Both the position numbers and the translations under genes were made by a program. Below the pieces are notes generated by a model. That model saw nothing but the letters and a program-made list of their open reading frames with translations, had not been told where the DNA came from and did no database searches. Positions 1-13,508 of a stretch of 64,000 nt of DNA are shown here, piece after piece. Source of the stretch: Carya illinoinensis (lineage: Eukaryota; Streptophyta; Magnoliopsida; Fagales; Juglandaceae); NCBI RefSeq assembly GCF_018687715.1, contig NC_056760.1, forward strand, positions 29,293,001 to 29,357,000, written 5' to 3'. The first letter of the stretch is position 1. The number at the start of each line of letters is the position of its first letter.

Positions 1-430
1 CTAAACTTCAATTTGGTGCCCAAGGCTGACTGCAAGCTCTTCCATAAATGGGACGTGAACCGCGGGTCCCGATCCTACACTATGCTCTTGGGTATCCCAT
101 GAAGACACACTATTTCTTTGACATACAGCCGAGTCAACTTCCCCAAAGTGTCAGTGTTAGTTATAGGCAGGAAATGGACACTCTTGGTCAATCAATCAAT
201 AATAACCCATATCGAGTTCTTTCCACTAGGAGTCCTTGGAAAACCCACAACAAAATCCATAGCAATATCGTCCCACTTCCACTAAGGGATAGGATGGGGT
301 TAAAGATTACTAGCGGGCCTCTGATGCTCAGCTTTAACTTGACGACAAGTGTTACATCTCTCAACGAACATAGCAATGTCCTTCTTCATCCCTTCCCACC
401 AGAAGCTTCTCTTTAAATCTCGGTACATTT
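1..430 (-). pseudogene. gypsy integrase fragment (zinc-binding end and start of catalytic core)
   Basis: The minus-strand translation of about 250-400 reads through a C-x2-C zinc-finger half (CNTCRQVKAEHQRP), then WKWDDIAMDFVVGFPRTPSGK, which is the usual start of a gypsy integrase core with its first catalytic Asp. Two in-frame stops lie between these blocks. The Asp-35-Glu part of the core would lie left of base 1. It is a non-functional remnant. Confidence 0.8.
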
Positions 431-879
431 TCGTGCTTCAAGGGTGAACTGAATAAGGGGAAACATGAGATTTAGCTAGAATCTGCTCCTTAAACTCTGA
501 ATTCTGAGGAATCACCCTATGATTTTGGAACAAGAGAATACCATCTTTATCCAAACTGAAATGCACGAGTCCTCTAGACTTTCTGACTCTTTTTCGAATA
601 TCTAACAACTTTGGGTCCCTTCTCTAAAGAGTCTTCAATTCCTCAAAATCAACAACTCGGACATCACGAATCGAAGTTAACACCTCTTCTTGATGCGAGC
701 TCTCAACTAGAAGTCTTCTCATCCCATAGAGGTGAGAGTTTAACCCTAACGACCCAGCCTCATCCACCTAATGAGACTTTCGACTCATTGCATCTGTAAC
801 CTGATTCGCCTTCCCTGGATGATACTTAATCTCCCACTGATAATCGCTGATAAACTCTAAACACCATCTCTATCTCATA

Positions 880-1150
880 TTGAGGTTCTTCTAGGAAAAT
901 AGATGCTTCAAGCTCTTATGGTCACTGTAGACTTCACAAACCTCCCCAAACAAATAATGCCGCCAAATCTTAAGGGCAAAAACTACAGTTGCAAGTTCCA
1001 AGTCATGCGTTGGATAATTCCTCTCATGATCCTTCAACTGGCAAGACGCATAAGTAATGACTCACCCCTTCTGCATAAGAACACATACCAAACCAAACTT
1101 GGATGCATCATTGAAAACCACAAACGGCTTGTGCAACTCAAGAAGTGCCA
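880..1150 (-). pseudogene. gypsy RNase H domain remnant
   Basis: The minus strand encodes FNDASKFGLVCVLMQKG, then a stop, then [19 protein letters not shown] and [12 protein letters not shown]. These are the retroviral-type RNase H blocks: first Asp in NDAS, Glu in DLELA, third Asp in SDHKSLK. It lies between integrase and RT as expected in Ty3/gypsy pol. At least one stop interrupts the domain. Confidence 0.8.
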
Positions 1151-1399
1151 AAATGGGTACAGTAGTTAGTCTCTTCTTCAACTCTTGGAAACCTCTCTAG
1201 CATTTGTCAGTCCAAACAAACTCAGCATTTTTCTTAGTCAAGGCAGTGAGGGGTCCGGATAATCGAGAAAATCCTTCCACAAATTTTTCGTAGTACCCAG
1301 CAAAACCCAAGAAACTCTGAATCTCACACACTAATGAAGGGCGAGGCCATGCCAAAACAGCCTATACCTTGCTCGGATCTACTACCACACCATCTTGGG

Positions 1400-1990
1400 A
1401 AATGACATGCCTAAGAAATCTGACTTCTTCCAACTAAAACTCACACTTGCTAAGCTTCGCATATAGCTAATGCTCCCTTAACTTCCCCATAAACAAACAA
1501 AGGTGACAAACATGCTCCTCCAGATCCCGAGAATAAAGCAACATGTCGTTGATGAAAACCACCACAAACGAATCCAAATAAGGTTGGAACACCTGATTCA
1601 TCAAGTCCATGAAGGCTGCAGGGGCCTTAGCTAGTCCAAACGACATCACTTTGAACTCTTAATGTCCATACCTTGATCTAAAAGCAGTCTTGGGTATATC
1701 CTTATCTCTTATCCTCAACTGATAATACATCCACCTCAAATCAATCTTTGAGAAGGTAGCTGTACCTTGGAGCTAATCAAACAAATCATCAATCCGAGAG
1801 AGTGGATAATTGTTCTTGATGGTCACCTAGTTGAGCTTTTGGTAATCAATACACATTTTGAGGGTATCATCCTTCTTCTTAACAAACAGCACCGGTACTC
1901 CCCAAGGCGAAGAACTAGGCTGATGAACCCCTTATCTACTAGCTCTTGCAAGTGATTTTTCAACTCCTTCAGTTTATTTGGTGCCATATG
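1400..1990 (-). pseudogene. gypsy reverse transcriptase remnant
   Basis: Minus-strand 1467-1649 encodes [20 protein letters not shown] followed by [19 protein letters not shown], the RT thumb-proximal block and the catalytic box. The box normally reads F/Y-x-D-D (VFIDDILVYS); here the first Asp of the pair is Asn (INDM), so the polymerase would be inactive even without the frame breaks. Upstream pieces continue in other frames to about 1990. Confidence 0.8.
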
Positions 1991-2740
1991 GTAAGGAACC
2001 TTATGCACTAGAGCCGCTCCAGGTTCCAAGTCGATGGGGAACTCTAAGTCGCGAACATGAGGCAAACCATCCACAAACATATTAGGGAACTCCTCCACAA
2101 CTGGGATATCCGTTACAGACTTCTTCATAGACGGTGTAGGCACCACTTGAACCAAAAATGCATCCGCCCCACTCGCTAAGTCCTTCTTCGCTTGAATTGC
2201 ATATATGACTACAAGTCTTGCCTTCAGCTTGCTTCCCACAAACTCCAAATAGTCCCCTCCAGGGAGATGGAAATTGACTACCTGACTCCGACAATTGATG
2301 CTAGCAAAATGCAGATACAACCAATCCATTCCAAGAATAATGTCGAACCTGAGTAACTTGAACACGATCAGATCTGCATCAAGTGTCCTCCCACTGAAAT
2401 CCGAAGGACAATCTAATGCTACTTTTGAGCACAACACACTCTCACCATTAGGTAGTGCCATTACCAGAGATTGTGGTAAGGGTTCCATAACTAGGTTGCA
2501 TATCCAAGCTAAAGTAGCGGACACAAATGACTGAGACGCACCCGAATCAAGCAAAGTATAGGCATAAAACTCATACAAACGAACCCAACCTAATGGAATC
2601 ATAACTATCAATGAAATCCAAAGATCAATAATTCTAAAAGCTTGGATTAGATCCATACCGGTAATGACTCCTGATTCTTGAGTCTCTAGAGCCTCATTGT
2701 CAACATTGCCGGGGGTCACTGCATAAACCCAAGGTTGCAC
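1823..2740 (-). pseudogene. gypsy protease to RT N-terminus, 305-codon open stretch
   Basis: This is the longest open piece of the element. It carries the aspartic protease site LLDSGASQSFVS near residue 65 and the downstream hydrophobic block IILGMDWL, then the linker with [30 protein letters not shown], the start of the RT fingers. It ends in a shifted frame just after that block ([18 protein letters not shown]), where RT would normally continue. No gag is fused in frame, so the translated piece is not a working product. Confidence 0.85.
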
Positions 2741-2770
2741 TACTTGCCTCTAGTTGGCCCTACCACCAAG

Positions 2771-3750
2771 TCAGCCTCCACGGCTCCCTTGAGTTGGGTT
2801 AGGGCACTCGCGAGCAAAGTGCCCTATCTGGCCACATCTAAAACACTTGGTCCCACCTTGTCGGCACTCGCCTTTGTGGGATCTGTTACATCTACTGTAG
2901 ATTGGAGTTCGACCTCCCATACGTACACTGGAGGCTACCTGTGGTCGGGCCCCAGTCCTTGATACAAACTTATGTGGCAACTTGGAACTGCTCACTTTTC
3001 CAGTAAAGTTTCGCCTCTTCTGACCAAGAGAGGGGAGCCTACCACAACATTGTGTTCCTGTTCAGCAATAGAGGCCGCCTTAACCAACCTCTAAAAGTTC
3101 TAGATTTGCAAGCAAGCGACATGCCTACATATCTGTAGGCACAACCCTTCTTGAAAACGCTCAGCTCACATCTCTTCGGTGGCAATAAGGTGGCTTGCAA
3201 ATCGCCCGAGCTACATAAACTTCCAGGCATACTGCTCAATGGTCATGTCCCCTTGGACCAAGTTGTTGAATTCACGAGCCTTTTGACACCTCATAGTGGT
3301 TGGGAAGAAGCAACCGTCAAACTCTTCCTTGAAGTGCAGCCAATACACAGTTGCAAATGATCACAACTCCATCTCTAGAAGCTCCCACTTGGTCTCCCAT
3401 TAAGCAGCCACCTCACCTTACAACAAATAACTCGCATAGAGCACTTTCTTAGCCTTAGTACAACAGTGAATCTTGAATGTTGATCTTTAATCCACCTCTC
3501 AGCTTGAAGTGGATCCTCCTCACCCGAGAAGACGAGGGAGTCCTATGTGCTAAGAAGCACTCATAGGAGCACCCAATTTGTGCCTCTCTATGTTGTTCTC
3601 CCTGCTGCGGTGAAAGTTCTATTGGAGAAACTCAGTCATCCGATTTAACACCCTGTCCATGGCATAGTTTCCGTCACCTTGCTATAAATCATCCTCAAGT
3701 TCACTTTGCGGCATTCTTGGTCATGCCATCTTCCTGCCATAGCGTAACCC
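2771..3750 (-). pseudogene. gypsy gag remnant with CCHC zinc knuckle
   Basis: Minus-strand 2771-2995 encodes CFRCGQIGHFARECPNP, a C-x2-C-x4-H-x4-C zinc knuckle of the kind that binds retroelement RNA, followed by Gly-rich sequence. Further upstream (to about 3750 on the plus scale) are short broken pieces in several frames consistent with capsid-type gag. No continuous frame is left. Confidence 0.75.
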
Positions 3751-3869
3751 TTAACCTCATTCTTCAACTCAAAATAAAACAAAATAAAATAAAAACAAAT
3801 TCAAATTAAAGCTTAAAACTTTTTTGGTACTGCACCTATGAGACATGTGGTTTTACCCAAAGCCAAACT

Positions 3870-3881
3870 GCTTTGATACTA
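3870..3881 (-). other. primer-binding site, tRNA-iMet type
   Basis: On the minus strand these bases read TAGTATCAAAGC, one base away from TGGTATCAAAGC and close to the common plant PBS TGGTATCAGAGC. It lies 2 bp from the inner end of the LTR, as expected for the start of minus-strand DNA synthesis. Confidence 0.7.
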
Positions 3882-3883
3882 CT

Positions 3884-6429
3884 TGTGGTGCCCTTGACCC
3901 TACGTGTGAATTGGTCGAAGTCATAACACCAAGATGATGACTACACGGGTCACGTACCCCATCACCAAGTGCTTAGTGTGTGCAACATGCAATAAGTGTG
4001 CATCAAATAATATTAGTAGTGGAAAGATCTAAATGGTAGTCAAGCTAAGTACCAGAAATTAAAAAAAAATAAAAAAAAATAGTACAACGAAATAATAATC
4101 ATCAAAGAGGTTATACAATCATTCAACAAAAATAAATAAAAGGAAAATACATAGCATAAGGGAAACAAATCCCACAAGCAACAAGCAACACCAGCAAGTC
4201 ACTCTTCCAACTCCCTCAAGCTCAAATTCTTCCTCTGCGTCAAAGTCTATGATTCCATAAAACGGAACCATAGGTGAAAGGCACCACAGTGAGATTACGA
4301 AATCTCAACAAATAACCAACCAAGCAACATCAAGAGTTTAAAATACATATTTAAACCAACCAACACATTCAGTAGTCAACCAAAATATACAAGAATAATT
4401 CCACTCACATTTTCCCAAAAATGACACATTTACCCACACGCCAAAAACTCCATTTGTCCCAATCATAACTGTTTATTAAATGTACACCAATATCTCCCCT
4501 CGGGACCACCCATACATCCTAGCTCCCACACTACGGGTAACGACTATGCACTTAACTTTGTAATGAGTGATACCCAACTCCACGCTCGGCGTGTGCCATG
4601 ATTAGACATCCTCTAGCCCCCGCCAGCGAGGGGCCATAGGCTGAGTCAAGAGCTTTACCATCTTAACAGACCCAACTATAGCTTAGAGACAGTCCAAGGG
4701 ACTTCACATCAATTCATTAAGCTCCCGAGTGACTAGATGAGTTCCACCAAGATAATGTTTCATCTCAACTTGGGGTTGTGAAACGCATGCACCTACATGT
4801 TATAATCTGCACACACCACCCAATTTCAAGTTCATACCGTATGGCATGCACAACACAGTTATACAAGTATAATAATTAGCCAGAATATAAAATGCACATA
4901 TGCATGACAAACAAGTATTGGATTACATGGCAGATCACTCAACAGACAATTATACAATCCATAGCAAGTCACAACCAACCAGTTTCACAGATTCACAACC
5001 CAACTACATGCAATTTCCCAACCTCCATTTCTGGCCCAAGGCCTAATTCCATCTCAACTACAATTTAATTTTCAAAGCTCCACTAGGCTCGAGGCCCAGT
5101 TCAACACAACCAAACTGCAGAAAAATGTTAGCGGTAGAAATAATATTCTAAATTCTAGAGCCGCATTAGAAGCTTACTCACAATGCGGACAGGAAAATTT
5201 CTGGAAGATCCCGCATGTGTCAGCCTACGGTCTTGCATAACGTCAAGGGAGCGCGTTGTGAGGTGTCACCAAAAGAGACGGCGCAGCGACAAGACAACGA
5301 CAGCACAAGGGCGGGACAATGGTGCCACGGATTTGGGTGGTTTTTGGGTTAGGGACCACGGGGAATGAGTTTAGAGGCTAGGAAGAGGCTACAAGTGGGT
5401 GGATGAGGGGTTTGCTACGGTGGTGTATAGTGGAGCATGGAGGGGTAGTGGCGGATCTTGCTCAAACTCATGGGTAGGAGTGGAATAAAGAGGAAGGGAT
5501 GACGGAAAAGGAAAGTGGGGTACTCAGGTGTGGTTGTGCGACCTTGAGAAGGTGGTTGAGAGCTTGGGCACAATGGCGCACTGCAAAACAAGCCCTAGAG
5601 GCAACGAGACAAGAGACAAATGGTGAGAAATCACCTATTTGAGCTACTTATAGGGAGGAGGTTCAATTGTGGGATGGTTTTGAAAGGGAGAAGCTCGGTC
5701 TATTTATAGGCTGAGTTGAAGGGTTCAGCCATCTCAACACTCGCTGCGAATGGTGGATTTAGGTAGTGTGGGGTCTCCTCAAGACCACCGCGTGGCACCT
5801 CAAGGCTAGCCATGTGCAGTGGCGAGCTGCCATGGTAGAAAAGGGGTTGGTTGCAGACAAGCACAGAGGGAAGAAGGCAACACGTGGCTCATGGGAAGGG
5901 GGAAAAAGTACGGTGGCACAGGCGAGGGTAAAGAGGCGTTGTTGCGACAGACGAGTGGCGTAAAGGGGATGGCGGGGATGGGAGGTGAGCAGGGGGGGTT
6001 CACGGGTTCTGTAGCTGAAAATGGAGAGAAAAAAAAAAGGAAAGCAAAGATGAAGGGGGAGCGGTGCAAGGAGCAAAAGAGATGGAACCCTAAGGTTCCC
6101 CTTCAGCAACGCCCAAAACGACACCATTTAAGGCACCAAGGGCTGGGCTTCAACCAACCACACTAGCTGGGCCCGAACTCACACACCCACGACCCAACAA
6201 AAATAAATTACACACAAAACCAACAATATAAAAAGCCCAATCCAAAAAAGACCCAAAAAAATAAAAAGGGCACAATGAATATATAAAAAAGACGAATAAA
6301 AACACTACAACTTAGTGATAATAAATATAGAATAGTAAAACTCAAAAATAAAACACTTTAAAATAAAGAGCCAATAAATAATAAATAATAAGTAATAACA
6401 AGAAAAGTGCACAAAATAGGGGTCTCACA
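3884..6429 (-). repeat. 5' LTR of the gypsy element (about 2.55 kb)
   Basis: On the minus strand it starts TGTGAGACCCC at 6429 and ends GGGCACCACA at 3884, next to the primer-binding site, so it has the usual TG...CA ends. Two TATA-like boxes are seen on the minus strand: CCTATAAATA at 5701-5710 and CCTATAAGTA near 5645-5654. They are followed by GC-richer sequence that would be the R/U5 part. Open frames at 5759-6166 on both strands are in this non-coding LTR and have no recognisable domain. Limits rest on one copy, since the partner LTR is outside the window. Confidence 0.75.
5701..5710 (-). promoter_or_regulatory. TATA box of the gypsy LTR promoter
   Basis: The minus strand reads CCTATAAATA inside the LTR, about 1.8 kb from its inner border. 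A second candidate lies about 55 bp further along the transcript direction. Promoter use is inferred from position and sequence only. Confidence 0.5.
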
Positions 6430-7879
6430 CTCGTGACCAATTTAAGAGGAAAATGAATGGTTGGTTACACAACCAAAGGTTGCTCAAACCTAACTAAGCT
6501 AAATTTTTCGTGCCTCAGGACAAGGAAAGGGTGTCATACCGGTGCAAATAAAAAATGGTCCTCTAAGAGGTGAGTAGTAAAAAAAGTAAATGTAGTGATG
6601 TTTGCCACGCTCGAAAGTTAAAAGCACTTGTTGCCCAAGGCAAGCATCAACATCTCACACCTATGGGACATGCACTTTGGTCGCATTATATGCTCAAGAA
6701 TCGTGCCCAATGGGCATAGGAGCTTGAAATCATACCAACCCCATGAGATCTAATACTTAGATCCCGAGCATGTACAGTGCAGATTGCTAATAGTATCCAA
6801 TCAAGTCCATGACAGAAATTCCCACAAGAAATCTTCATCTCAAAACCATCTAGCCGACGACACAAATACCCATAAAAATCTCCATATTAGAACCATCAAG
6901 CCGATGGCAGGAATATGCACCATAAATCTCCATTTAGATCCACGACAAACCACTATGGATTTCTGGTGCTAAAGTGAATATATCTCTAGGTGTTTCTCTA
7001 TATTTGCATCTTTGTTGCGGCTGCGAGTCTCCTCTTGAACAAATTCGATCATGTTGATGCAGTCGTCCATCTCTTTGTGGCTCACACCGTGGTTGACAAA
7101 CAAGCATTGATATGCAATTTTGTTGGATAATTTTGGAGCAGAATAAGAAGAGAAAGAACAAAATAATGAAATTTAATAAGAGGGTAGATGGAGAGTGGGG
7201 AATATGAGAGAAGATGAAGATGAACTTGGTTCTAGAGATTTCTAGTTATCATCAACTGATTTAATTTGGTTCTAGGTTGTTTTTATCTAATTTGAGTTGT
7301 TCTAGGAGTATTTTAGTTAGCTTGGATGTCTCAGTGACATTTTAGACTAACATGAATCTCTTGTAGGAGCACCTTGGTCAGATCGACAAAAGTAACAAGG
7401 AACTTCAATCCAACCTAGGATGTAGAGGGACATTTTGGTCCAACTCATCGCATGAATTCATATATCGTAAAATCAAATGTGTAAATATATATATATATAT
7501 ATATATAATTGTAGATATATAGGTGCAATGGGTTGGCTGAGCAAGTCTATATGCACACGAGATAAGACCAGAAGGGAATAATAGTTGGGTATGGGCTGGG
7601 CCTGGCCATGACTGACTGGAAATCGGTTCGCTGCGCATGGCCCAACGACAACCCGTAATTGGGAGCCCGCGGCATCAGCACTGGGAGTGGGGGAGTCAAT
7701 GCGGCCATGCAAATCGGCAATGCACCAGGTGTTTGCATGGCAATCCCGACGTGTGAGCCTAATAACGAAACACCTAAACCAGCCGTTCTACAAAAGCCAT
7801 ACGAGCTCCTATTGAATTTCTCCCCGCAATATTGCAATTTGCATCAGGGCAAAAAAGACTACCCTATTCTGCACCTAAG
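6430..7879. other. intergenic region and promoter side of the DUF639 gene
   Basis: No gene is recognised. Between about 6795 and 6955 there are three loosely repeated blocks built on 'catctagccgacgac / accatcaagccgatggc / aaatctccat', an old short tandem repeat. An (AT)n microsatellite lies at 7484-7507. The 350 bp before the ATG at 7880 should hold the promoter and 5' UTR of the next gene, but no unambiguous TATA box stands out. Confidence 0.5.
7484..7507. repeat. (AT)n microsatellite
   Basis: About 12 AT units, upstream of the DUF639 gene. Confidence 0.9.
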
Positions 7880-10800
7880 ATGATGGAGAATGCGAAGTTG
7901 AAGCATCTTTCCACCGCTGCCAACGATGTCGTCCGGAGATGTGCTCTGTATGTGATTTCTCTTTTCTTTCAAAATTTTCTTCGTTTTGTTTTTTCTCTTA
8001 ATATTTTCCTTTTGTGTTCCGAATTTGTCTGCTGACAGGAAACTAGGCACTAGTGTTGATAAATTGGAGGAAGAGATCGAAGCCGAATATTGGAAACCAG
8101 ACGAGAGCACGAGTAATATTTGTAGTAATGGATATTCAAGGAAGCTTGTGGAATTTTGTAGTGCAAAGGCCCTTGCACAGGAGACGTGCCTAAACATAGA
8201 AGAAAATATTAACGATGGATCATTTAGCCGTTTCACGTTCGACATGATGATTGCATGGGAGATGCCACGCTCTGCGGATGAGGAGGCTTCTACGGTACGG
8301 ACATGGGCTCTCTCTCTCTCTCTCTCTCTCTTTTTATTGGCATCGGTGTTCGAACAGTATCCCGACTAATTTCAGGATACACAGGCCCTTGTCGAGTTTT
8401 CCACACTAAAGTAATCCACCTGGACATCGTTTACATTCAAGGAAATTTAGCCTCGTCTGGTTATATATTTTAGATCAAATTTGAAATTTGAATAAAATAT
8501 TATTATAATATTATATTTTAATATTATTTTTATTTTAAAATTTAAAAAAAGTGAATTATTTATCATATTTTAGATAAAAATTTAAGAAATTTATAACGAT
8601 TATATAAGATAAAATAAAAATGTTTGATCTTGTGTAATCAAACCAGAACTAAATCTTTATCGCTTGAACGAGCCCCTCCATTAAAATTTTGGAATCTTTG
8701 ATGATTTAACGAGGTATAAGAGCAAAGGTCCTTAGTTTGTACCTTACTTTACACTCCACCTCAATTAAAATATTTCATGGAAGCCTACTTATTAAAGGTG
8801 AGTCTGGCCCACGTAATAAACTCTCTCTTTCAATCGGTTTAAGATGTTGGGATAAGTGGTTATTTTACTAATTTTATATATCAGTTTCTTCACAAAAATG
8901 AGAAAATTGGTGATTTTTTTTTTTTTTTTCTTTGGGGGGAGGGGGGTTGTACTTGTTATCTTCTTAGGCTTGATATGAACAGAAGCTTAGATGACCATCT
9001 AGTGTAGACTGCTAAAAATTCATGCTTTACCTTACTCGCCAGCACTCTTTCTTTTTTGTTTAAAAATTTTTCTATTCTTTTCTCCCTCTCTTTTCCTTCC
9101 TACTTTTTTTGGTTCTTGCTTCTTGACTGCACTTTCACTAATTCACCAAAATCGAACTCAGAAAACCAAGGGTTATTGACAAGGTAGTCTATAGCATGCT
9201 TATTTGCCTGTGCTTCTTCAGGCTTTTACTTGATGGGTCCTTATTCTCCTCTTTGTTATGTCTCATGCCAATGCATTAACCAAAGGTAATTTCAATTAAT
9301 GGCTTGTCTGTAGTAAAATTCAAGGTATCACGTAAGAATAATTTGTTGGACCTTAAGGAAGCACAACCTTGTGTGGCCTAAAACCAGATCCTCCAATGTT
9401 ATGCTTAGTTCTAACATTAGAAACAATGTGCTGATTCATTCACATAGAAGCCTACTGTATCTATCGTCTTTACCATAATTCCACTTAAGAGTAACCTGAA
9501 ATCTCTTATTTCCCAATATCATATGGATATTTATGTTTTAGGCTTTTATAATTAAGTACTGATCAAATTTTTTTCTAATTCCTTCTCTGATGGTTACATT
9601 GTTGATTTATGATGTAGCAGGAGTGTGTGGCCAAAGAGAGAGAAGACAAGAAGATACCTGTAAAAGTGGATGAAGAACAAGATGATATTCCACTTTTCTA
9701 TTCAGACGTCATGCTACTCCTTGTAAGCTGTAAAAAAATTTCCTTGTTAATTAATGCTACAACAAATGAGGCACTGCTAATCTTCAATGTTGGCCAGTTT
9801 CATTGAAGCATAAGAAAAGCATCAGTTAGCTTCAATGAAGAAAATCTAATGAAAGTTGTGGGCTTAAGTCAAGATATGGAAAGAATATCATTTATTGATG
9901 GAGTTGCTTGATTCTCAGCCCTTAGCACTGAATACCTTGTGTCTGAACTTTGTCTTTTGTGCACTGTCTTCGTAGGTTGATGATGGGCCAAAAGTTGGAG
10001 AAGATGGATTTGCGTGGTTTGCATCACTGGTTCCATTAGTTGCAGATCCTGTTAATGCAAGATTTACCTTTGAAACTCTGACAACACCGACAGGCAATCG
10101 GCTATTTTTTCCTGCATACGACAAATTTCTAAAAGAAGTTGACAAGTAAATATCATATGAGGCATTTTATTGTATTTGAAATTACATACATAGACCATTT
10201 TTATTGTTGAAAAGAAACCATAAACACGTTATAGGTGTAAAATTGGTTGGTTGAAAACTGATTGCATGGTGAAAATAAAGATCACACATCAGACAACAGA
10301 CTGCATAGAGATCATGAAGGGTGCCCAAGATATTGTTTTTGTAATTCTATTTTCCTGGTCGTATCCAATGGGGCAAAATGCAGTGTATAAAGTAGGCTTG
10401 ATTTTATCAAGAATCATTGATCTAGGCACATGACCATGCAGGGTTGCATGCTTCTATTTCTTTGGGCTTAATCTGTTTTGACTAAAATATTCTCTCTTAA
10501 AGCTATTGAAGTTGAGCAAAAAAAGAATAAGAAAAAGATTTCTCAAGCTTTAATGCACAATGTTTAGGTAAGCTTAAATTAAAGATAATGAAACAAAGAA
10601 CAAGTAATCTCTGATTGTAATGTTGGAGGAAATACACATTGATGACCGATATATACACTTACTGAAATCCCATTTCCAACCAACTATGCCTTTCTTGTGG
10701 AATTCTTGATTTTATAGATGCACAATACATTTGCATAAACAAGCCACACCAAAGGGTGTGGAGCTGGCTTACGATGAAGTTATATTGCATGTTGAGGGAA

Positions 10801-13463
10801 CTGCAACCTCGCAGAGAGTGATACGGCACATCGGAGCAGGAAGTCAGCCTGGTTTGTCTTATGATTTTCTTTTATTGATCACTAATTGAGGTGAGAATGC
10901 TTAATCATCTAAGTGATTATTCCTTGAACTCATTATGAAGCCTTTCCAGGTAGGCTTACCCTTACCAATTATGCTATCTACTTTGAGGCTTCGGGAGTAA
11001 TAACATATGAAGATGCATTCAAAATAGATCTTTCAAAGGACACTGAACATAGGGTGAGACCAGCTTGTACAGGACCATGGGGTGCTCCACTTTTCGACAA
11101 GGCCGTAGTGTACGAGTCCCCTGAATTGTAAGGATACTTGCTTTCACATGAATAGCAGAAGTCACACATGTTTAAAGTGGATGAGCTTGCTTATATACTG
11201 ATTCTCTTGGGGTTACATGCCTTCTAGTTTGGCCCAATGCTCTAGGCAAGTTATGACATCTTTCATTGTTTGACAATGTGACATTAACGCTAAATATTGA
11301 TATCATTTTTATCAATTAAAAAACCTGATTCTTTTAAGGCCAAAACACTTGATTATTTTTTAAGGCTAGACCATTGGTAAACGCGTGCTAATAGGGGTGA
11401 TAATTTCAATCTATGATGTTAGATAAGGTAGTGTAATCCTGCTATAGCTAATAGCACCCCAAATAGGCATATGCATCTCAAATGAGCAAGCTTGTCACCT
11501 AGCATGTGTTTGCAATATGATTTATGAAAAAACATTTTCTACCAATTTTTTAGATCAGAAGAAGTGGTGCTTGAGTTCCCTGAGGTAGTGAGCTCCACAA
11601 GACGGGACCATTGGCTTGCACTCATAAAGGAGATTATGCTCATGCATAGGTTCTTATCAAAATACAGGGTGGAATGTCGAACGCAAGCTTGGGAAATTCA
11701 TGCAAGGACAATATTGGGGATCATAAGGCTTCATGCTGCAAGGGAATTACTAAGAATATCAGCCCCTGCTCCAACAAAATTCTTAATTTTCGCTTTGTTT
11801 GATGAGTTGCCAAAGGGAGATTATATACTGGAAGAACTTGCGGAGAGTCTAAAGAAGGTTAATAGTAGGCACCCTTGCAGTGCAAGTTCCATCCTCGTGG
11901 GGCTAAATATGTTTCTACCAATCATCTCAGATGTGGAAGCAAAAGCAGTTGGTGATAAAAGTATGTGTGCAGTGGCTTTAGATGAAAACCAGACCACATT
12001 GGAAACTGTTATTAACCAAGCTAGAGAGGAAGAAAAGAATATTGCTATTGCTAAAGCTACCACTGAGGGTTTGAACGTGGAAGGAATAGCTGAAAGCGCC
12101 TTTATCTTTAAGGTAAGGACCTAACTCAAAACTATAGAGATTAATCTTCCAATTTCAACATTCATTCACATTTGCCAGGTACACAGTGGCAATTTACCAT
12201 GTTAAGTTTGTCAGTTATTTAGCCAAAGGGAAGAGTGGCAGAATCTTTCACAGCCCAAGTCTAGAAAAGAAATGATTTTTAATATCTTATCATCATCATC
12301 ATTCAGCATGCCATGATTGGTCGGGGCCAACCAAGACTAGAGTCTGATTGGCTTAAAGTTATTTAGTTTGATCGGCATAAACACTTCAACTTGATTGTTT
12401 CCAATGAACCAAAGATGTTAAAGGGTGACTCATGCATGTGTCAATTAATTTTTATACATAGGAGCTGCTAACGCCACCTAGAAGTGCAGTACTTTGGTTT
12501 CAAGAAATTCTTACATGGGAAAGACCTGCAATTACCCTCATGGTGCTTGCTGCAACTCTTATAATGATCTACAAGTTAGTTGTTTCTCACCTTATTTATA
12601 GTTTGATTTTTTACTGGATGAAAATTTGAGGTGCTTAATCGTCTCTTATCCTTTTAGGGAGTGGGTTGGAAAGGCAATCGCATCTTTCCTTTTATGGGTT
12701 GTGGCAAAGATGCTTCAGGCAAGAAGAAAAAGGATTAATGAAAGGTGCAATGAGATTGTAGTTTGCACAGCCTCTGACCAGACTACAATAGAGAGCATAG
12801 TCTCAGCTCAGCATGGATTGCAAACTGTTCATCAGTTGCTGCGAAAAGCAAATATAGCAGTATTGAAACTATGGTCAATATTCATCTCAAAGGCTCGTGA
12901 GGTACTATTTTACAAACCTATGCAATCACTTTCTTCTACTAAACTAATTTGTTCACGTAATTTGCATTAGCAGTTACTAAGTTGTGAGTAAAAGCAATCT
13001 TATCTGTTTGTGCCATCATTAGGATTGAAGAACCATATTGTTTGATTACTTGATAAAAAGAAGTCATCCTGTTTTTTCATTTTTATCATCGATAAATTGA
13101 AGAAAACATTCTTGGATTGATTTTGAAGCAATGTGCACTGACTTTTGATGAAGACTGGCTTGTAGTTGGCTTGATTTTATCCTCTGGATGTCATCACTTT
13201 GTTTCTCATAGCCCATGGATAAAGGCCATGGAAGCCAGCATTTATTAGAAGACAAAAACATAAAAGGAACTGTTACCTAGCGACAATCACCTCTCAGTAG
13301 CTACCTGCACCTACCAGACGGGGCCGCTGGCTATGCCCTCCGTGGCCGGGTGCCCCATAAGGATGGGGGCCAATCTGCCCACTCCAGCTCTCCCCAAAAT
13401 GTTATAAAAATCTAAGATAAAACAACGTGATTTTGTTATTTTTTTTTAATATACATATGTATA

Positions 13464-13508
<45 letters not shown>

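Larger units (their letters stand above)
1..3883 (-). mobile_element. Ty3/gypsy LTR retrotransposon, internal region, decayed, runs off the left edge
   Basis: Read on the minus strand from right to left, this holds a primer-binding site, a gag remnant with a zinc knuckle, protease, reverse transcriptase, RNase H and integrase, which is the Ty3/gypsy order (integrase last). The frame is broken by stops and shifts throughout, so no polyprotein can be made. The single LTR to the right (3884-6429) is the 5' LTR of this element; its 3' LTR and the rest of the integrase lie outside the window. Order and motifs are seen directly; the superfamily follows from that order. Confidence 0.9.

Noticed and set aside
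5759..6166. Overlapping open frames on both strands of 87-122 codons
   Set aside because: They lie inside the gypsy LTR, in GC/purine-rich sequence, overlap each other in several frames and resemble no family.
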